From the NCBI RefSeq assembly GCF_040115645.1, contig NC_089554.1:4774001-4838000 (forward strand): a stretch of DNA of 64,000 bases. Direction: 5' to 3'. Origin of the DNA: Euwallacea fornicatus (taxonomy: Eukaryota; Arthropoda; Insecta; Coleoptera; Curculionidae). The notes under the pieces were generated by a model. That model saw only the letters and a list, made by a program, of their open reading frames with translations, was not told the origin of the DNA and did no database searches. Below, piece after piece: positions 51,301-57,221 of this stretch (the first letter of the stretch is position 1; each line of letters opens with the position of its first letter). The position numbers and the translations under genes are program-made.

Positions 51301-53300
51301 CATTAAGACTGATAGTATTATACCGGAATTCGCTGAACCAGCTGTTTTGACTCCCTCAGAGGAGAGTAAGGCCGTTGATGATGTAAACGCGCCTTCTCCG
51401 TTGCCAAGTCACACCGAAATATCATTGGACACACTACAAGAACCACCACAACCCGAGTCATTGTTAATGTCACAGACAGTTCTCTCATCGGAGTTGTCAG
51501 TACCCGAAATTATTCCCCATGAAGATGTAATCGTTCCAGCAGTTGGAGCTGTACAGCCCGTACAAGCAACAGTTATCACTGAATTACCACTGGAAACAGT
51601 CGCGGTTACCACATCCGACAAAGTGAAGAAAAAACCCATTGGTAAGATGTTGAAAAATATATATTTTGTAGTCTGTCTAATTGCAAATTATGTTTTTTTT
51701 TTAAGGCAAAGTGGAGCCTAGGAAGTTTACTTCTCCATCACCGAGAACGAGTACTGCGAAACCTTCCACAAAGTCACCGATTAGTGTTTCAAAATCTGGA
51801 GTTACTGCAAAAATTCCACCCAAAGTCGCGTAAGTTTGTAATCAATTAAAGTTATTTATAAATGGCTAAGACTTGCTTAATTTTTTCAGAACTTCCAAGC
51901 CTGTTGGTGCTTCCCCTAAAGCCACCTCTGTCGTTTCTTCGAGGCCTTTACCCAAACCAAAGACTGCAACCACGAAATCGACTGAAATCACTAAACCGGC
52001 GGCCACCGCCAATCTCAAAGCTGTTCCTAAGACTTTAAGTGCGTAGTGTCAAAGACACGTTGCTGGCAATTTACCGTGGTGTATTTTATTGTGATAATTA
52101 TTACAGCCCGAAAAACGCCTATCGACCTTCCGGCAACGAAAACGTTCACTCGACCAACTGCGACGGCACCCAAGATGAGTCCAGCTAAATTGCCAGCAAC
52201 TAGGCCTAATTCTGCTCCCAGGAGCTTGTCCTCAAAGCCTGCTGTTTCTGCCGTTTCTGTGAAAGCGCCTGCAGCACCTAAACCTAGAGTTCCGCTTAGT
52301 AGCAGAACCGCGACCACTACGGCTGCTGCTAGTAAAACTACTACTAGTACAATCACAAAGGTAACAAAGGCACAATGTGATAACGTAAACCTACTACATT
52401 CATACGTTTCGCTTGATGTCCAGTTTTGAAGTATTAATAATTTAAATGTTTCTGTTATTAAAGAGGTTCTTATTTTCATGGTTATCATTTCACATTATTC
52501 ACCAAATATCTCTTGCTTTCAGTCTACAACTACAACCACCAAAACACTCACATCTCCTAAACCAACATCTGCATCTCCTAAGCCACGCACCCTCACAAGT
52601 GTAACAGCGAAACCTCGCGTACCTTTAACCAAGACGGTGACTAAGAGTGCAGATGTAGAAAAAGAAAAAAAAGAGAACGCGAATAAGCTTACCGCTAGCC
52701 GGACCACCACAGTTATGAAGACTGCATCAAGCAATCTTGTTGGAAAGACTACGACTACCACCGTGAAAAAGACAGAAACTAAGGTATAGTAAAGACAAAA
52801 TATTATAGGCATAGCTCAGACATATACGCTATATTATTTCTATAAAAAAAAGTTGTAAATAATTGTAAATTTACGAATTGGTTAATTGTTTTCCTAGAGA
52901 GGCAAGGAGTTATTAAATTATTTTTCATACGTTTTAAGGCGGAACGAGAACGTGGATATTAAATACATTTTAGTATTTCAATCTATTATCAGTCTATTTT
53001 TCGTTTCAGTTATTGTCTGATCGAACTGTAGCTTCTAAAACATCCAGCACAACTAGAACAGTAACAATGTCCAAGAGACCTGCAGATTTCAAGACCATTT
53101 CGAAAACTAAAACAACGAAAATCGAAAAACCCAAAGAAAACGGCGTAGCCCCAGCTAATGTAACTGAAGAAATCACAATTGTTAACAATGTCGTCAACCA
53201 AGGTGGGACTGAAACCCTAGTAAAGGACAACTCTCCGTTAGATAACAAATTATTGATCGAAACAAGTAATTCCTTAATAGATCCCACCCCTGCCGACTGA
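5521..53300 (+). CDS. PP2C/PPM1E-F-like phosphatase with long PAM2/NPF/basic tail (gene span, 26 exons)
   Basis: Joined exons give 1620 residues from 5521 to TGA at 53298-53300, with every intron phase compatible. Residues about 50-320 form a metal-dependent PPM Ser/Thr phosphatase. Metal and catalytic motifs are present in order: RRMEDRH, FDGHAG, GGTTAVVAL, WVGDSQ, VSRAIGD, ACDGLWD and GSTDNISVIVVFLRDP. The last is typical of PPM1E/PPM1F (POPX), which act on PAK and CaMK kinases. The tail (about 320-1620) is low complexity. It has four NPF motifs, an EDEWNYIKG segment, two PAM2-like motifs, many SP/TP sites and a basic KPTS-rich end (about 1262-1620). The exons span 48 kb, with introns of 32.7 kb and 6.7 kb. 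The N-terminal exon is uncertain. The phosphatase call is firm. Whether one mRNA carries both the phosphatase and the whole tail rests on phase continuity only, and internal promoters could make separate products. The tail's composition recalls MAP4/MAP205-type proteins, but I see no repeat motif that proves this. Confidence 0.8.
5691..5899 (+). CDS. Phosphatase gene exon with the MED motif
   Basis: Acceptor ACTTTTCAG, donor CAG|GTTGAT. It encodes SYEPLKLMQAVM onward and the PP2C entry motif ICARRNRRRRMEDRHV, the counterpart of NTRRKMEDRHV in PPM1F. If the upstream exon is not used, the first in-frame ATG is at 5711, just before the domain. Confidence 0.85.
5952..6140 (+). CDS. Phosphatase gene exon with the DGH motif
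   Basis: A 63-codon exon, phase 0 at both ends (CTTTAG|GAA ... GAG|GTAATC). It encodes SSYFAIFDGHAGHDAASYSA, which supplies the metal-binding Asp-Gly of the PPM active site, followed by an amphipathic region typical of the fold. Confidence 0.92.
6198..6347 (+). CDS. Phosphatase gene exon, GGTTA and WVGDSQ motifs
   Basis: A 50-codon phase-0 exon encoding SLTGGTTAVVALLRP and LYIAWVGDSQALLVKQGK, conserved core strands of PPM phosphatases. The acceptor is TTTTTACCAG and the donor GAG|GTTTGT. Confidence 0.92.
6401..6494 (+). CDS. Phosphatase gene exon, DERARIEQAGG and LAVSRAIG
   Basis: Encodes DERARIEQAGGCVMHWGTW and RVNGQLAVSRAIG, colinear with human PPM1F. It enters in phase 0 and leaves in phase 1 into the next exon across a 238 bp intron. 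Confidence 0.92.
6733..6897 (+). CDS. Phosphatase gene exon with the ACDGLWD motif
   Basis: Encodes GDADYKPHVTAIPDVKE and LIIACDGLWDYLSED, including the third metal-site aspartate. It ends TCA|G with donor GTATGT in phase 1. The next matching exon is 32.7 kb away at 39562. Confidence 0.92.
6898..15346. other. First part of the 32.7 kb intron
   Basis: AT-rich intronic DNA. ORFs here are short and show no recognisable family. I see no clear transposase. A GC-richer stretch at 14480-14720 may be a retroelement fragment. A (TA)n tract occupies about 15308-15348. Confidence 0.6.
15308..15348. repeat. (TA)n microsatellite
   Basis: About 20 TA units immediately left of the foldback element at 15349. 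TA is the insertion target of this superfamily, so the tract may have served as the integration site or expanded from the target duplication. Confidence 0.95.
15349..16548. mobile_element. 1.2 kb foldback transposon, 417 bp nearly identical inverted arms
   Basis: The ends are CAGGGTGTCCTCGAATTACG and its inverse, flanked by TA. The arms (15349-15765 and 16132-16548) are almost identical, differing for example by a small GGGCGCC/GGGCACC change. This implies recent insertion or gene conversion. The core between the arms carries the start of a transposase (15938-16024). A 65-residue peptide frame occurs identically in both arms but only because of the repeat, and it is not a gene. Confidence 0.93.
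15938..16024 (+). pseudogene. Truncated N-terminal HTH of a mariner-like (DUF4817-type) transposase
   Basis: ATG opens the frame MANKFTYSEMVDMLLVYGLC and stops after 28 codons. The VDMLLVYGLC segment matches the first helix of the insect DUF4817 transposase HTH (family pattern: ADMHxVYGxxxGN). The remaining HTH and the DDE domain are deleted, so the element is non-autonomous. Confidence 0.7.
16549..20334. other. Intron segment without recognised genes
   Basis: AT-rich intronic DNA. Short ORFs on both strands (for example at 18.6-18.9 kb) overlap each other antisense and look like chance frames. I see no splice-bounded exon or transposon termini here. Confidence 0.5.
20335..20850 (+). pseudogene. 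Decayed DDE transposase C-terminus (DUF4817/mariner-like family)
   Basis: Pieces in several frames line up with the family in order: VNLNGAGYLEFLQEKLAP, then IWFQQDDAPNHFVKPVREYL (with the catalytic Asp after QQ), GRWIGKRAPLNGHP (family: GRWIGRRGPIEWPPRSPD) and finally VNEEHFEHLL before a stop. Frameshifts and stops between them show a dead copy. Confidence 0.8.
21634..21739. repeat. Nested inverted repeat of about 105 bp
   Basis: The outer arms read GTGGTACTAGGTTATTATCG and, inverted, GTGGTAAGTAGGTTATTACCG. A second small palindrome (GAGGTTCACGGACCTC) sits inside. It may be a tiny MITE or a structured element. Confidence 0.55.
21995..22245 (+). promoter_or_regulatory. Possible internal promoter / alternative non-coding first exon
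   Basis: A GC-rich island in an AT-rich intron, with no ATG across about 250 bp, an arthropod-initiator-like GCAGTCAG near 22008, and a plausible donor (TGGTCAG|GTATGT) at 22245/22246. Such a leader could splice to the exon at 39562. Evidence is composition and splice-like sequence only. Confidence 0.35.
24697..25443 (-). mobile_element. Internally deleted Tc1-like transposon
   Basis: TIRs of about 75 bp: the left end TACAGTTGTACAGCAAAGTA has the shared inner block GAAATATGGGATATTATAAA on both sides, and the right end is ...ACAACTGTGTA. The terminal dinucleotide is TA. The body holds only the transposase N-terminus (24918-25130, minus). Confidence 0.8.
24918..25130 (-). pseudogene. Tc1 transposase N-terminal HTH remnant
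   Basis: Reading from 25130 down: MDNKIK, a stop, then KIREIIIKLKSEGKSLREIS, SKPKSCVQIVI and SRSERPSNLSAKRS. This is the paired-like HTH and GRPRKLS hinge of Tc1 transposases (REIIxLxxxGxSxREI...GKPKSTVQ). The catalytic domain is deleted. Confidence 0.8.
25460..25935 (-). pseudogene. Non-LTR retrotransposon 3' relic (zf-RVT region)
   Basis: On the minus strand the frame reads LMGHWVFCRHLKRIGKSDTD, then CFCQKPDNPERTIFECQKFSDLRREL. This matches the C-terminal zinc-knuckle region of R1/I/jockey-type reverse transcriptases (GHGxFxxYLxRIGKxDSxxCxxC...PEHxLFECPRF). In-frame stops follow. The histidine of the PEHxLF motif is Arg here, so it is inactive. It sits next to the Tc1 remnant. Confidence 0.75.
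25936..29940. other. Intron segment without recognised genes
   Basis: Contains an 18 bp perfect palindrome at 26110-26127 and several 60-135 codon ORFs with no recognisable similarity (26129-26536 minus, 27194-27538 minus), which I treat as chance frames. Confidence 0.45.
26110..26127. repeat. 18 bp perfect palindrome
   Basis: CCATAACCCGGGTTATGG is fully self-complementary. It stands out in AT-rich intron and could be a dimeric transcription-factor site, but no function is shown. Confidence 0.9.
29941..30140. repeat. Dispersed repeat, copy A
   Basis: Shares a series of blocks in order with 61285-61500: AAACATTGTT, TTAAAAG.CGTGTCTCT, CTCCCCAATTTT, GGGACT/GGAACGGACT, ATCCTGTATTTC and AGAAAGC.AAAAACG. 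It is a diverged member of an interspersed repeat of unknown class. Confidence 0.6.
30141..37154. other. Intron segment without recognised genes
   Basis: AT-rich with mild GC patches (34.5-35.0 and 35.8-36.2 kb). Short ORFs on both strands have no family resemblance. I found no bounded transposon in this stretch. Confidence 0.45.
37155..37680 (-). pseudogene. Decayed DDE transposase C-terminus, same family, minus strand
   Basis: From high to low coordinates the minus strand shows GRRTADYL, SAHSPDLSPLDYYI (family: WPPRSPDLTPLDFFLWG), TMKDLIYKCVFI, HKLRAEIRRNVLRG and a C-terminus like GPFELLI (family: GGHFEHLL). Frameshifts and stops interrupt it. Confidence 0.7.
37843..39404 (-). mobile_element. 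Near full-length Tc1-like transposon with long TIRs
   Basis: About 1.56 kb flanked by TA. The left end is CAATGGTTCGAAGTGAAAAT and the inverted right end is CAGTGGCTCAAAGTGAAAAA. Similarity continues about 200 bp inward through shared blocks such as ACAAATTGACTGYGCAAATG. Arm divergence is substantial, so it is old. The right end lies only about 157 bp from the acceptor of the exon at 39562. Confidence 0.9.
38105..39096 (-). pseudogene. Tc1 transposase pseudogene
   Basis: Starts MGRQTTLKELE at 39096 and ends NTLREIILNKYLPTRF before TAA at 38105. The middle block, 38384-38692, reads EFWDKVLFTGGSKYNLF, KYGGGSILIWRCIS and so on. Then QDNN and DTPPQSPDINIIENLWAKLK carry the second Asp and the Glu of the DDE triad. 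The first catalytic Asp is lost (FTGGSKYN for FTDESKFN), and several stops and shifts occur. Confidence 0.9.
39562..39879 (+). CDS. Phosphatase gene exon finishing the PP2C domain
   Basis: Acceptor TTGAATTCCAG, entry phase 1. It encodes DDTERISKHLAQLACYQGST, then DNISVIVVFLRDPHQ with the last metal-site Asp, and then the first tail residues including NPFTNSNGS. Donor G|GTGAGA. Confidence 0.93.
39933..40097 (+). CDS. Tail exon, acidic DDDFGPE
   Basis: Separated from the previous exon by a 53 bp intron. It encodes TDLSKDIFGSEKSNGT, APFDDDFGPETNVDDLLSP and KEKAFTESLVK. Entry and exit are phase 1, with donor AAAG|GTAAGA. Confidence 0.85.
40098..41207. other. 1.1 kb intron with an unexplained ORF
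   Basis: Contains an 81-codon frame at 40333-40578 (CKNSNRFDGQ ... DEWGDMDTNN ... LLQVFEEEL) that has good amino-acid balance but no recognised family. It has an acceptor-like CAG before it and no donor before its stop. Confidence 0.45.
41208..41417 (+). CDS. Tail exon with a paired NPF motif
   Basis: Encodes GLHGDSLNSLHNDEAKSA, then NNNPFDGTFNPFSNNPL and FDFEEF. NPF is the ligand motif of EH domains. Phase 1 at both ends, with donor GAAG|GTGAGT. Confidence 0.85.
41418..48091. other. 6.7 kb intron
   Basis: No transposase recognised. It contains a GC-rich patch at 44850-45041 ending in a strong donor (possible alternative first exon). The remaining ORFs, such as 46877-47128 plus with an antisense overlap, have no recognisable family. 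Confidence 0.5.
44850..45041 (+). promoter_or_regulatory. Possible internal promoter / alternative first exon for tail-only transcripts
   Basis: A GC-rich patch with CpGs (GGCACGCGTTTGCGCGG), an arthropod initiator TTTCAGTC at 44906-44913, and a consensus donor (TTCAGG|GTAAGT) at 45041/45042. If spliced to 48092, the ATG just before the donor leads to a stop within nine codons, so this would be a leader. Translation could start at the in-frame Met of the 48346 exon. Confidence 0.4.
48092..48204 (+). CDS. Tail exon with EDEWNYIKG
   Basis: Encodes VHDGGLEVNPIESDSEDEW followed by NYIKGD. The compact acidic-aromatic block in an otherwise low-complexity tail suggests a conserved linear motif. Entry phase 1, exit phase 0 (ACG|GTAAGA). 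Confidence 0.85.
48346..48480 (+). CDS. Tail exon with the PAM2 motif
   Basis: Encodes MSQLNPNAAEFVPVSP, a textbook PAM2 sequence (consensus LNPxAxEFxP), which binds the MLLE domain of poly(A)-binding protein. Two donors three codons apart (48471 and 48480) keep the frame. Confidence 0.85.
48379..48414 (+). other. PAM2 motif 1
   Basis: SQLNPNAAEFVP has the invariant Leu, Asn, Ala and Phe at the spacing found in PAIP, eRF3, Tob and ataxin-2 PAM2 motifs. Confidence 0.85.
48524..48646 (+). CDS. Tail exon
   Basis: Forty-one codons, phase 0 at both ends (ACTACAG|GTT ... AGT|GTAAGT). Acidic/polar, with one SPKRPEK patch. No domain recognised. Confidence 0.8.
48709..48888 (+). CDS. Tail exon with a second PAM2-like motif
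   Basis: Sixty codons, phase 0. Encodes IPEFLPGSTPAKPSDEF then HFGPNAAPFTPKVF. The second segment resembles PAM2 with Leu-Asn replaced by Phe-Gly. Confidence 0.82.
48820..48855 (+). other. PAM2-like motif 2
   Basis: FHFGPNAAPFTP keeps PNA, the following Phe and the Pro of PAM2 but lacks the usual Leu-Asn. Binding to MLLE is therefore less certain than for motif 1. Confidence 0.55.
48943..49201 (+). CDS. Tail exon with NPF and DDFLGGFDN
   Basis: Encodes AEYGDDTAQLNASFDSELT, then GEANPFENEDD and LDDFLGGFDNKENVSF. It has a further NPF and Asp-Phe motifs of the kind that bind endocytic adaptors. Exit phase 1 (TTAG|GTGAGT). Confidence 0.85.
49705..49946 (+). CDS. Tail exon, acidic
   Basis: Encodes GLPLDNDAAAVQTTDLDK onward, rich in Asp, Glu, Ser and Thr. 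Entry phase 1 (TTTTCCAG), exit phase 0 (CCG|GTAAGT). No domain. Confidence 0.8.
50006..50080 (+). CDS. Tail micro-repeat exon
   Basis: A 25-codon exon starting QPELQIENVETELQ and ending LLP|GTAAGT. The flanking exons also end SSP or LLP and begin Q(P/S)(E/D)L, which suggests exon duplication. Confidence 0.75.
50136..50267 (+). CDS. Tail exon
   Basis: Forty-four codons beginning QSDLASPIIEPLPASPV, with several SP/TP sites. Phase 0 at both ends. Confidence 0.78.
50373..50682 (+). CDS. Tail exon, acidic
   Basis: Encodes EIASNSLSEADDVPVLL to CALPMQ. Acidic with scattered hydrophobics and no domain. Exit phase 1 (CAAG|GTTAGT). Confidence 0.8.
50736..50914 (+). CDS. Tail exon
   Basis: Encodes APPSPVDLIQEMKQEEE to LRQPLLE. 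The entry phase matches the preceding exon. Donor GAG|GTGAGT. Confidence 0.8.
50985..51080 (-). mobile_element. Short retroelement tail in intron, hammerhead-like core
   Basis: On the minus strand the intron holds CTGAAGATGATGACAGATTT then GTCACCGAAACGTG and AATAAAGG. CUGANGA ... GAAA spaced by a short stem (TGAC/GTCA) resembles the hammerhead ribozymes and tails of Penelope-like retroelements. Stem II pairing is imperfect, so activity is doubtful. Confidence 0.4.
51112..51213 (+). CDS. Tail exon
   Basis: Thirty-four codons, ACVPSLLIEHPSQPEI to FNDLDN, phase 0 at both ends. It follows directly after the retroelement-containing intron. Confidence 0.75.
51272..51641 (+). CDS. Tail exon, transition to the basic region
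   Basis: Encodes FVSEPNEHICIKTDSII, a Pro/Ser/Val-rich middle, and ends TSDKVKKKPI. Exit phase 1 (ATTG|GTAAGA). Confidence 0.82.
51706..51829 (+). CDS. Basic tail exon 1
   Basis: Encodes GKVEPRKFTSPSPRTSTAKP and onward, Lys/Ser/Thr/Pro-rich like microtubule-binding flanks of MAPs. Exit phase 2, with donor GC|GTAAGT. Confidence 0.8.
51890..52038 (+). CDS. Basic tail exon 2
   Basis: Encodes TSKPVGASPKATSVVSSRPL and onward. Donor TTAA|GTGCGT. If the intron is retained, the frame ends at TAG (52044-52046) two codons later, giving a possible short isoform. Confidence 0.78.
52107..52360 (+). CDS. Basic tail exon 3
   Basis: Encodes RKTPIDLPATKTFTRPTA and a long A/P/S/T/K-rich run to TSTITK. Donor AAG|GTAACA. 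The antisense strand has a Val/Ala-rich open frame that only reflects this bias. Confidence 0.8.
52523..52783 (+). CDS. Basic tail exon 4
   Basis: Encodes STTTTTKTLTSPKPTSASP, KPRVPLTKTVTK, a KEKKENANKL patch and KTETK. The donor GTATAG is weak and contains an in-frame TAG, so retention would terminate the protein here. Confidence 0.78.
53010..53300 (+). CDS. Last coding exon
   Basis: Acceptor TTTCGTTTCAG. Encodes LLSDRTVASKTSSTTRTV, a basic stretch to KIEKPKENG, then a more acidic end NSLIDPTPAD and TGA. It completes the frame without conflict. Confidence 0.82.
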   Translation, partial: LLSDRTVASKTSSTTRTVTMSKRPADFKTISKTKTTKIEKPKENGVAPANVTEEITIVNNVVNQGGTETLVKDNSPLDNKLLIETSNSLIDPTPAD

Positions 53301-54490
53301 ATACAAGACCGTTTTTAGAAACTACGATAACATATTACTTTAATTTAAAATGTTTCATAATAGGGCAACAGAATTTCAATTTGAGGTTACGATTCGAGCC
53401 TTTGATAATTTACCCTTTAACTGTGTTTACAGAGCTGTGTTAATTTTTAAATTCCTCTCCTGCCCAGACTCGTTTAATTAACGTAGGAATGGTAACGACA
53501 GGAAAAAGCTTAATCTGTAAAATTATTGTTAAGGTTTAACTTATTAACGAATGAGCAAGTAGGAGTGGAGAGATGCGTTGCATGGATGGGGGTGGGTATA
53601 TATGCGCTTGAAGGAACTATCGTTTTTTAACCTTTCGGGGATTCTTACGTTGACCTATGCTAATTTTTTTTTAGAGTATTAATACGTTAGGTTATATTAG
53701 CACGTATAGTATAGACTTGGTGTGAAACGGAGTCTTCTGGCATCGTTAACGGCCCGATTTCAAGGGCTACATTAACAACATTACTAGGTCCACTTATCAA
53801 TCAAAAACGTGGTGGTACTTACTCTTAACGTGTCTGTTATAAGGATACTTTAATGGTTTTTAAATTTATAACGTTTTTATAAAAATTTATCATACGTCCT
53901 ACGGGGTAGTTTTCAGAATATTACTAATTATTATACTTAAGGTGTACGAGTCGATAATGTAATAAAGTTCACTGACATTCAACAATTGAACTGTTAAGCT
54001 GATTAACGTTGCTTTTGTTGCGATCGATGGGTTAAATTTTTGGGCGGCGGCTTTTCAGTTCTTTGCAGTAAATATATTAATAATAAAAAAAAAGCAAAAA
54101 AAATCATTTTATAATAACTCTCCCAAGTTAAAAGCTTTTGTATTGCTTAGGTGTGCTGATGTGATTGCTATGCACTTTTATGTATATATCTGTCCTAAGT
54201 TATATTGAAGAATTTTATAATACCTGGGTGCTAAGATATCGATGTATTGACATTTTTATACGAAAATTTGTTAACCAGTGCTTAAGTCAGGCATTTCCGC
54301 GTCTCACGATTTTAATATATTTTGATTTGTGCTGTTCTTATTGCGAACCTGTATTCTTCGACTTATATATACTTCACTTTTTTACTTTAAGATTTGTTTT
54401 ATGTTAAAATTTTATTATTGTGTTTGTCTTTAGTTTGCTATTTTATTTATTACATTACTGTGAATTATTATTTCCGCACAAAATAAAATG
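53301..54490 (+). other. 3' UTR of the phosphatase/tail gene
   Basis: No coding frame. AATAAA hexamers occur at 53961-53966 and 54482-54487, the latter in a T-rich context before a composition change. Alternative polyadenylation is possible. Confidence 0.6.
54482..54487 (+). terminator. Candidate polyadenylation signal
   Basis: AATAAA about 1.2 kb after the stop codon, followed within about 35 bp by T-rich sequence. It is the most likely distal end of the transcript. Confidence 0.5.
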
Positions 54491-55950
54491 CTCCGAAGAC
54501 ATAAAGTATTTTCATTTACAAGTCGATTTTTCCAAGAAAGTTTGCCAACATAGAAAATTCTTCATAGTGAAGAAATGTTAATATATCGTCAAAATATACG
54601 AAGATCAAATTAGCGGATTTACTGTTACTCAACCACCTTGCTGTCTTTCCTTTCCATTTCCAAGACATACTTTAATCCCAAACGAAATTTCGAGACACTT
54701 GGTTCTTTTTCAATAGTAACCTCCTTGTTTTATACTTGGCTGACTTCCAGTTTGCCCGTCATCATCGAATTACTACCCCTAATACCACATTACTAAAACT
54801 TATGCGATACTAATTCGCCGATATATGAATATGTTTTTAAGGAATTGGGTGAATCAAATTGTTACGAATACTACTGTCTTCGCGAAGAGAAAATTTTCCG
54901 ATAAAATTATTTTTGGGAAAAAAATCAAAATGTACATTTCACCCTAAAGTTTGGTCTTAGTAAAAAGAGTGTCACATAAGACAACGAAATTGTCTAAAAA
55001 AGAAAAAAAAATAGTCAAAATTCAGTGCTTCGATTTCGACGAGATTTGGTTTTGTTGTTAGTGTATGACATAACTTTGATATGCGGCGGCGAAAATAAAA
55101 ATTGACCTAAAAATTGAAGTTGTCCGATTCGAGTTTTGAATGCGGTATATCACAGCTTTATCGTATTACTACTGCGGAACCCAATCTCCTTGAAATCCAA
55201 AAACCTCAATTCTCATTTAATTTTTTACGTAAAATTATCATATGCGTCACTAGTTTGTCGAAGACATATTTGTGGAAAAAATTATAAAAATTTTAGCACA
55301 AAAAATCAGTTACCCTAGTTTCAAAATCATTTGGGTTCAAAAGTTGATACATAAACGCTGCCACTCAGCTTTAGCCAAGTCATTTTTTTTTTTAATTGAG
55401 ACTCAAATACATTTAGATTAATAGTGTTTCCCACCTCCACGACAAAATTTTTGGGTACAAAAAAATAACCACTTACGAACGGCTACGTAAGAATAACTTA
55501 TTTGTATTGTGGGTTGCTTGAAACTTGACGTGGCGCTATCTACACAACACTATGCTAAATATTTCTCTGTAGTTCCCTATGTAGCCATCTAGGGATGAGT
55601 AGCTAAACTAAACATTGTGCCATAGATGGAGTTTGCCCCTGCTGAGCAGCTAGTACCATATGTAATATTTAGATGGGGTAGCCAGTTAAGACAAAAATAA
55701 GTGACGTTACAAGAAACAGCATGATGATGCATTTATTCGGGATTTTTATCAAAATTTAAAAGCGGCAGCTCAATAAAAAGTATAGTTCATATTTTTTGAA
55801 ATAATCTGTAAGGAAGAACATACCGAACACGCTTTTGGATCCTTGTATATCAAAGAATATAATAAGCATAACTTTTTTATTTGAACTTGTCTCTTTCAAT
55901 TTTTAAAGATGGCAATGAAAATTAAAACACAGGTTTAAAGCTAATAAATA
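54491..55950. other. Intergenic region
   Basis: AT-rich with no gene recognised. Short homopolymer runs only. Confidence 0.5.
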
Positions 55951-56688
55951 CAGAGTGCACCATTGAAAACTTTCTATCTGACTTATTTTGAATTATTTGA
56001 CATATTTAATCAAAATATTCAAAATTATTGTGACACGCCAATTTTGTTTTTAAGGAGACACATTTTAATAGTAAATGCATATCCGTCAAAACAACCCCCT
56101 TCGCTAGGCTGCATCGGACTTTCCAACGGTAAATGACACTATAGGTCAAATAACACTTTTAGTGTGACATAATTTTTAATATGTAATCGTTTTTAAATTT
56201 TAGATCACCCGTTAAATAATAAACTCACGTGATCTACAAATTTTAAAGCAGCTACATATTGGAAAATTATAATAAGTTTGAGGTAGCTATGTCTAAAACA
56301 TATCACTTTCAATTTTTCAAATGTGCATCGCTACAACCATTTTTTCAGGTTTACATAGCAATAACTCAGTTTGAATGAAAAATTAAAAATATTTTAATGA
56401 TTTCTAATGTACATTCATCATATATGAATGTATTTCATTGTATTCGAAATTGAAAGAAACTACATGCTTCTAAACAGAATATAAAACATTTTCCAATTCG
56501 TCCACTGGAAAATTTGATACTTTATAGTTTAATGCACCCCCGCACAGGGGGTCGTTATGCTAGATCTGCATTTAATGTTAAAATGTGATCTCGTCAGTAA
56601 AAAAATCGACGTGTTACTGCAATTTCCAATGTTTTGATCGTAGTTCAAAATAAGTCGGGTGCAAAGTTTTCAATGGTTCAACATATAT
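55951..56688. mobile_element. Palindromic MITE (arms about 200 bp)
   Basis: The left start CAGAGTGCACCATTGAAAAC is mirrored at the right end (GTTTTCAATGGTTCAAC). Shared inner blocks include GACTTATTTTGAA, CACATTTTAA..TAAATGCA and an ACCCCC core. Arms are diverged, with no coding content. Confidence 0.75.
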
Positions 56689-56689
56689 A

Positions 56690-57221
56690 TACTGTGTGGC
56701 TTAAATTGACTCCTTCTGTTAACTTTTTTACGAGCCTTTATTTTTTCAAAATTCAAAGACAACATTAAATTGGCCAAAAAATACAATTCTTTTACGTTTG
56801 TTTATGCTTTCAAATGTTGTTTACGTCAGCTAAAGAGTAAAATGGTCGATTTTTAAAAATTCAAAGAGAATGAAGTGCCACCTCAAATTAAAGGTATTTC
56901 AAAACTACATTCAATGGTGGAGTTCCATTCATAATCTATCGATTAGTTTTTGAAGCCTGTTTTTTTTTTAAGACTAATCGATAGATTTTGAATCGCAATA
57001 AAACATTGAATGTGGTTTTGAAAGACCTTTAATTTGAGGTGTTACGGGACCCATAGTTCAATTTAAGAAATCAGCCATTCTGCGTTACTAATGACGAAGC
57101 AACATTTAAAAAAATAAACAAACGTCGAAAGATAGTATTGGTTGTATATTTAATGGTGATTACATTTTTTTTTAATAACAGGTTGTTAAAAAATTAACAG
57201 TCAATTTAGAGCTGCACGGTA
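56690..57221. mobile_element. Palindromic MITE abutting the previous one
   Basis: The left end TACTGTGTGGCTTAAATTGA pairs with the inverted right end TACCGTGCAGCTCTAAATTG. Inner arms share ACGTTTGTTTAT, CACCTCAAATTAAAGG and TTCAAAACTACATTCAATG. TA flanks suggest Tc1/mariner mobilisation. Confidence 0.8.

Noticed and set aside
52027..52488. 153-codon minus-strand ORF, Val/Ala/Leu-rich
   Set aside because: It is antisense to the Thr/Ala/Pro/Lys-rich tail exons, whose codon bias forces an open complementary frame.
48092..53300. Naming the tail as MAP205 or MAP4
   Set aside because: The acidic-then-basic layout is similar, but no diagnostic microtubule-binding repeat could be seen, so I did not assign the name.
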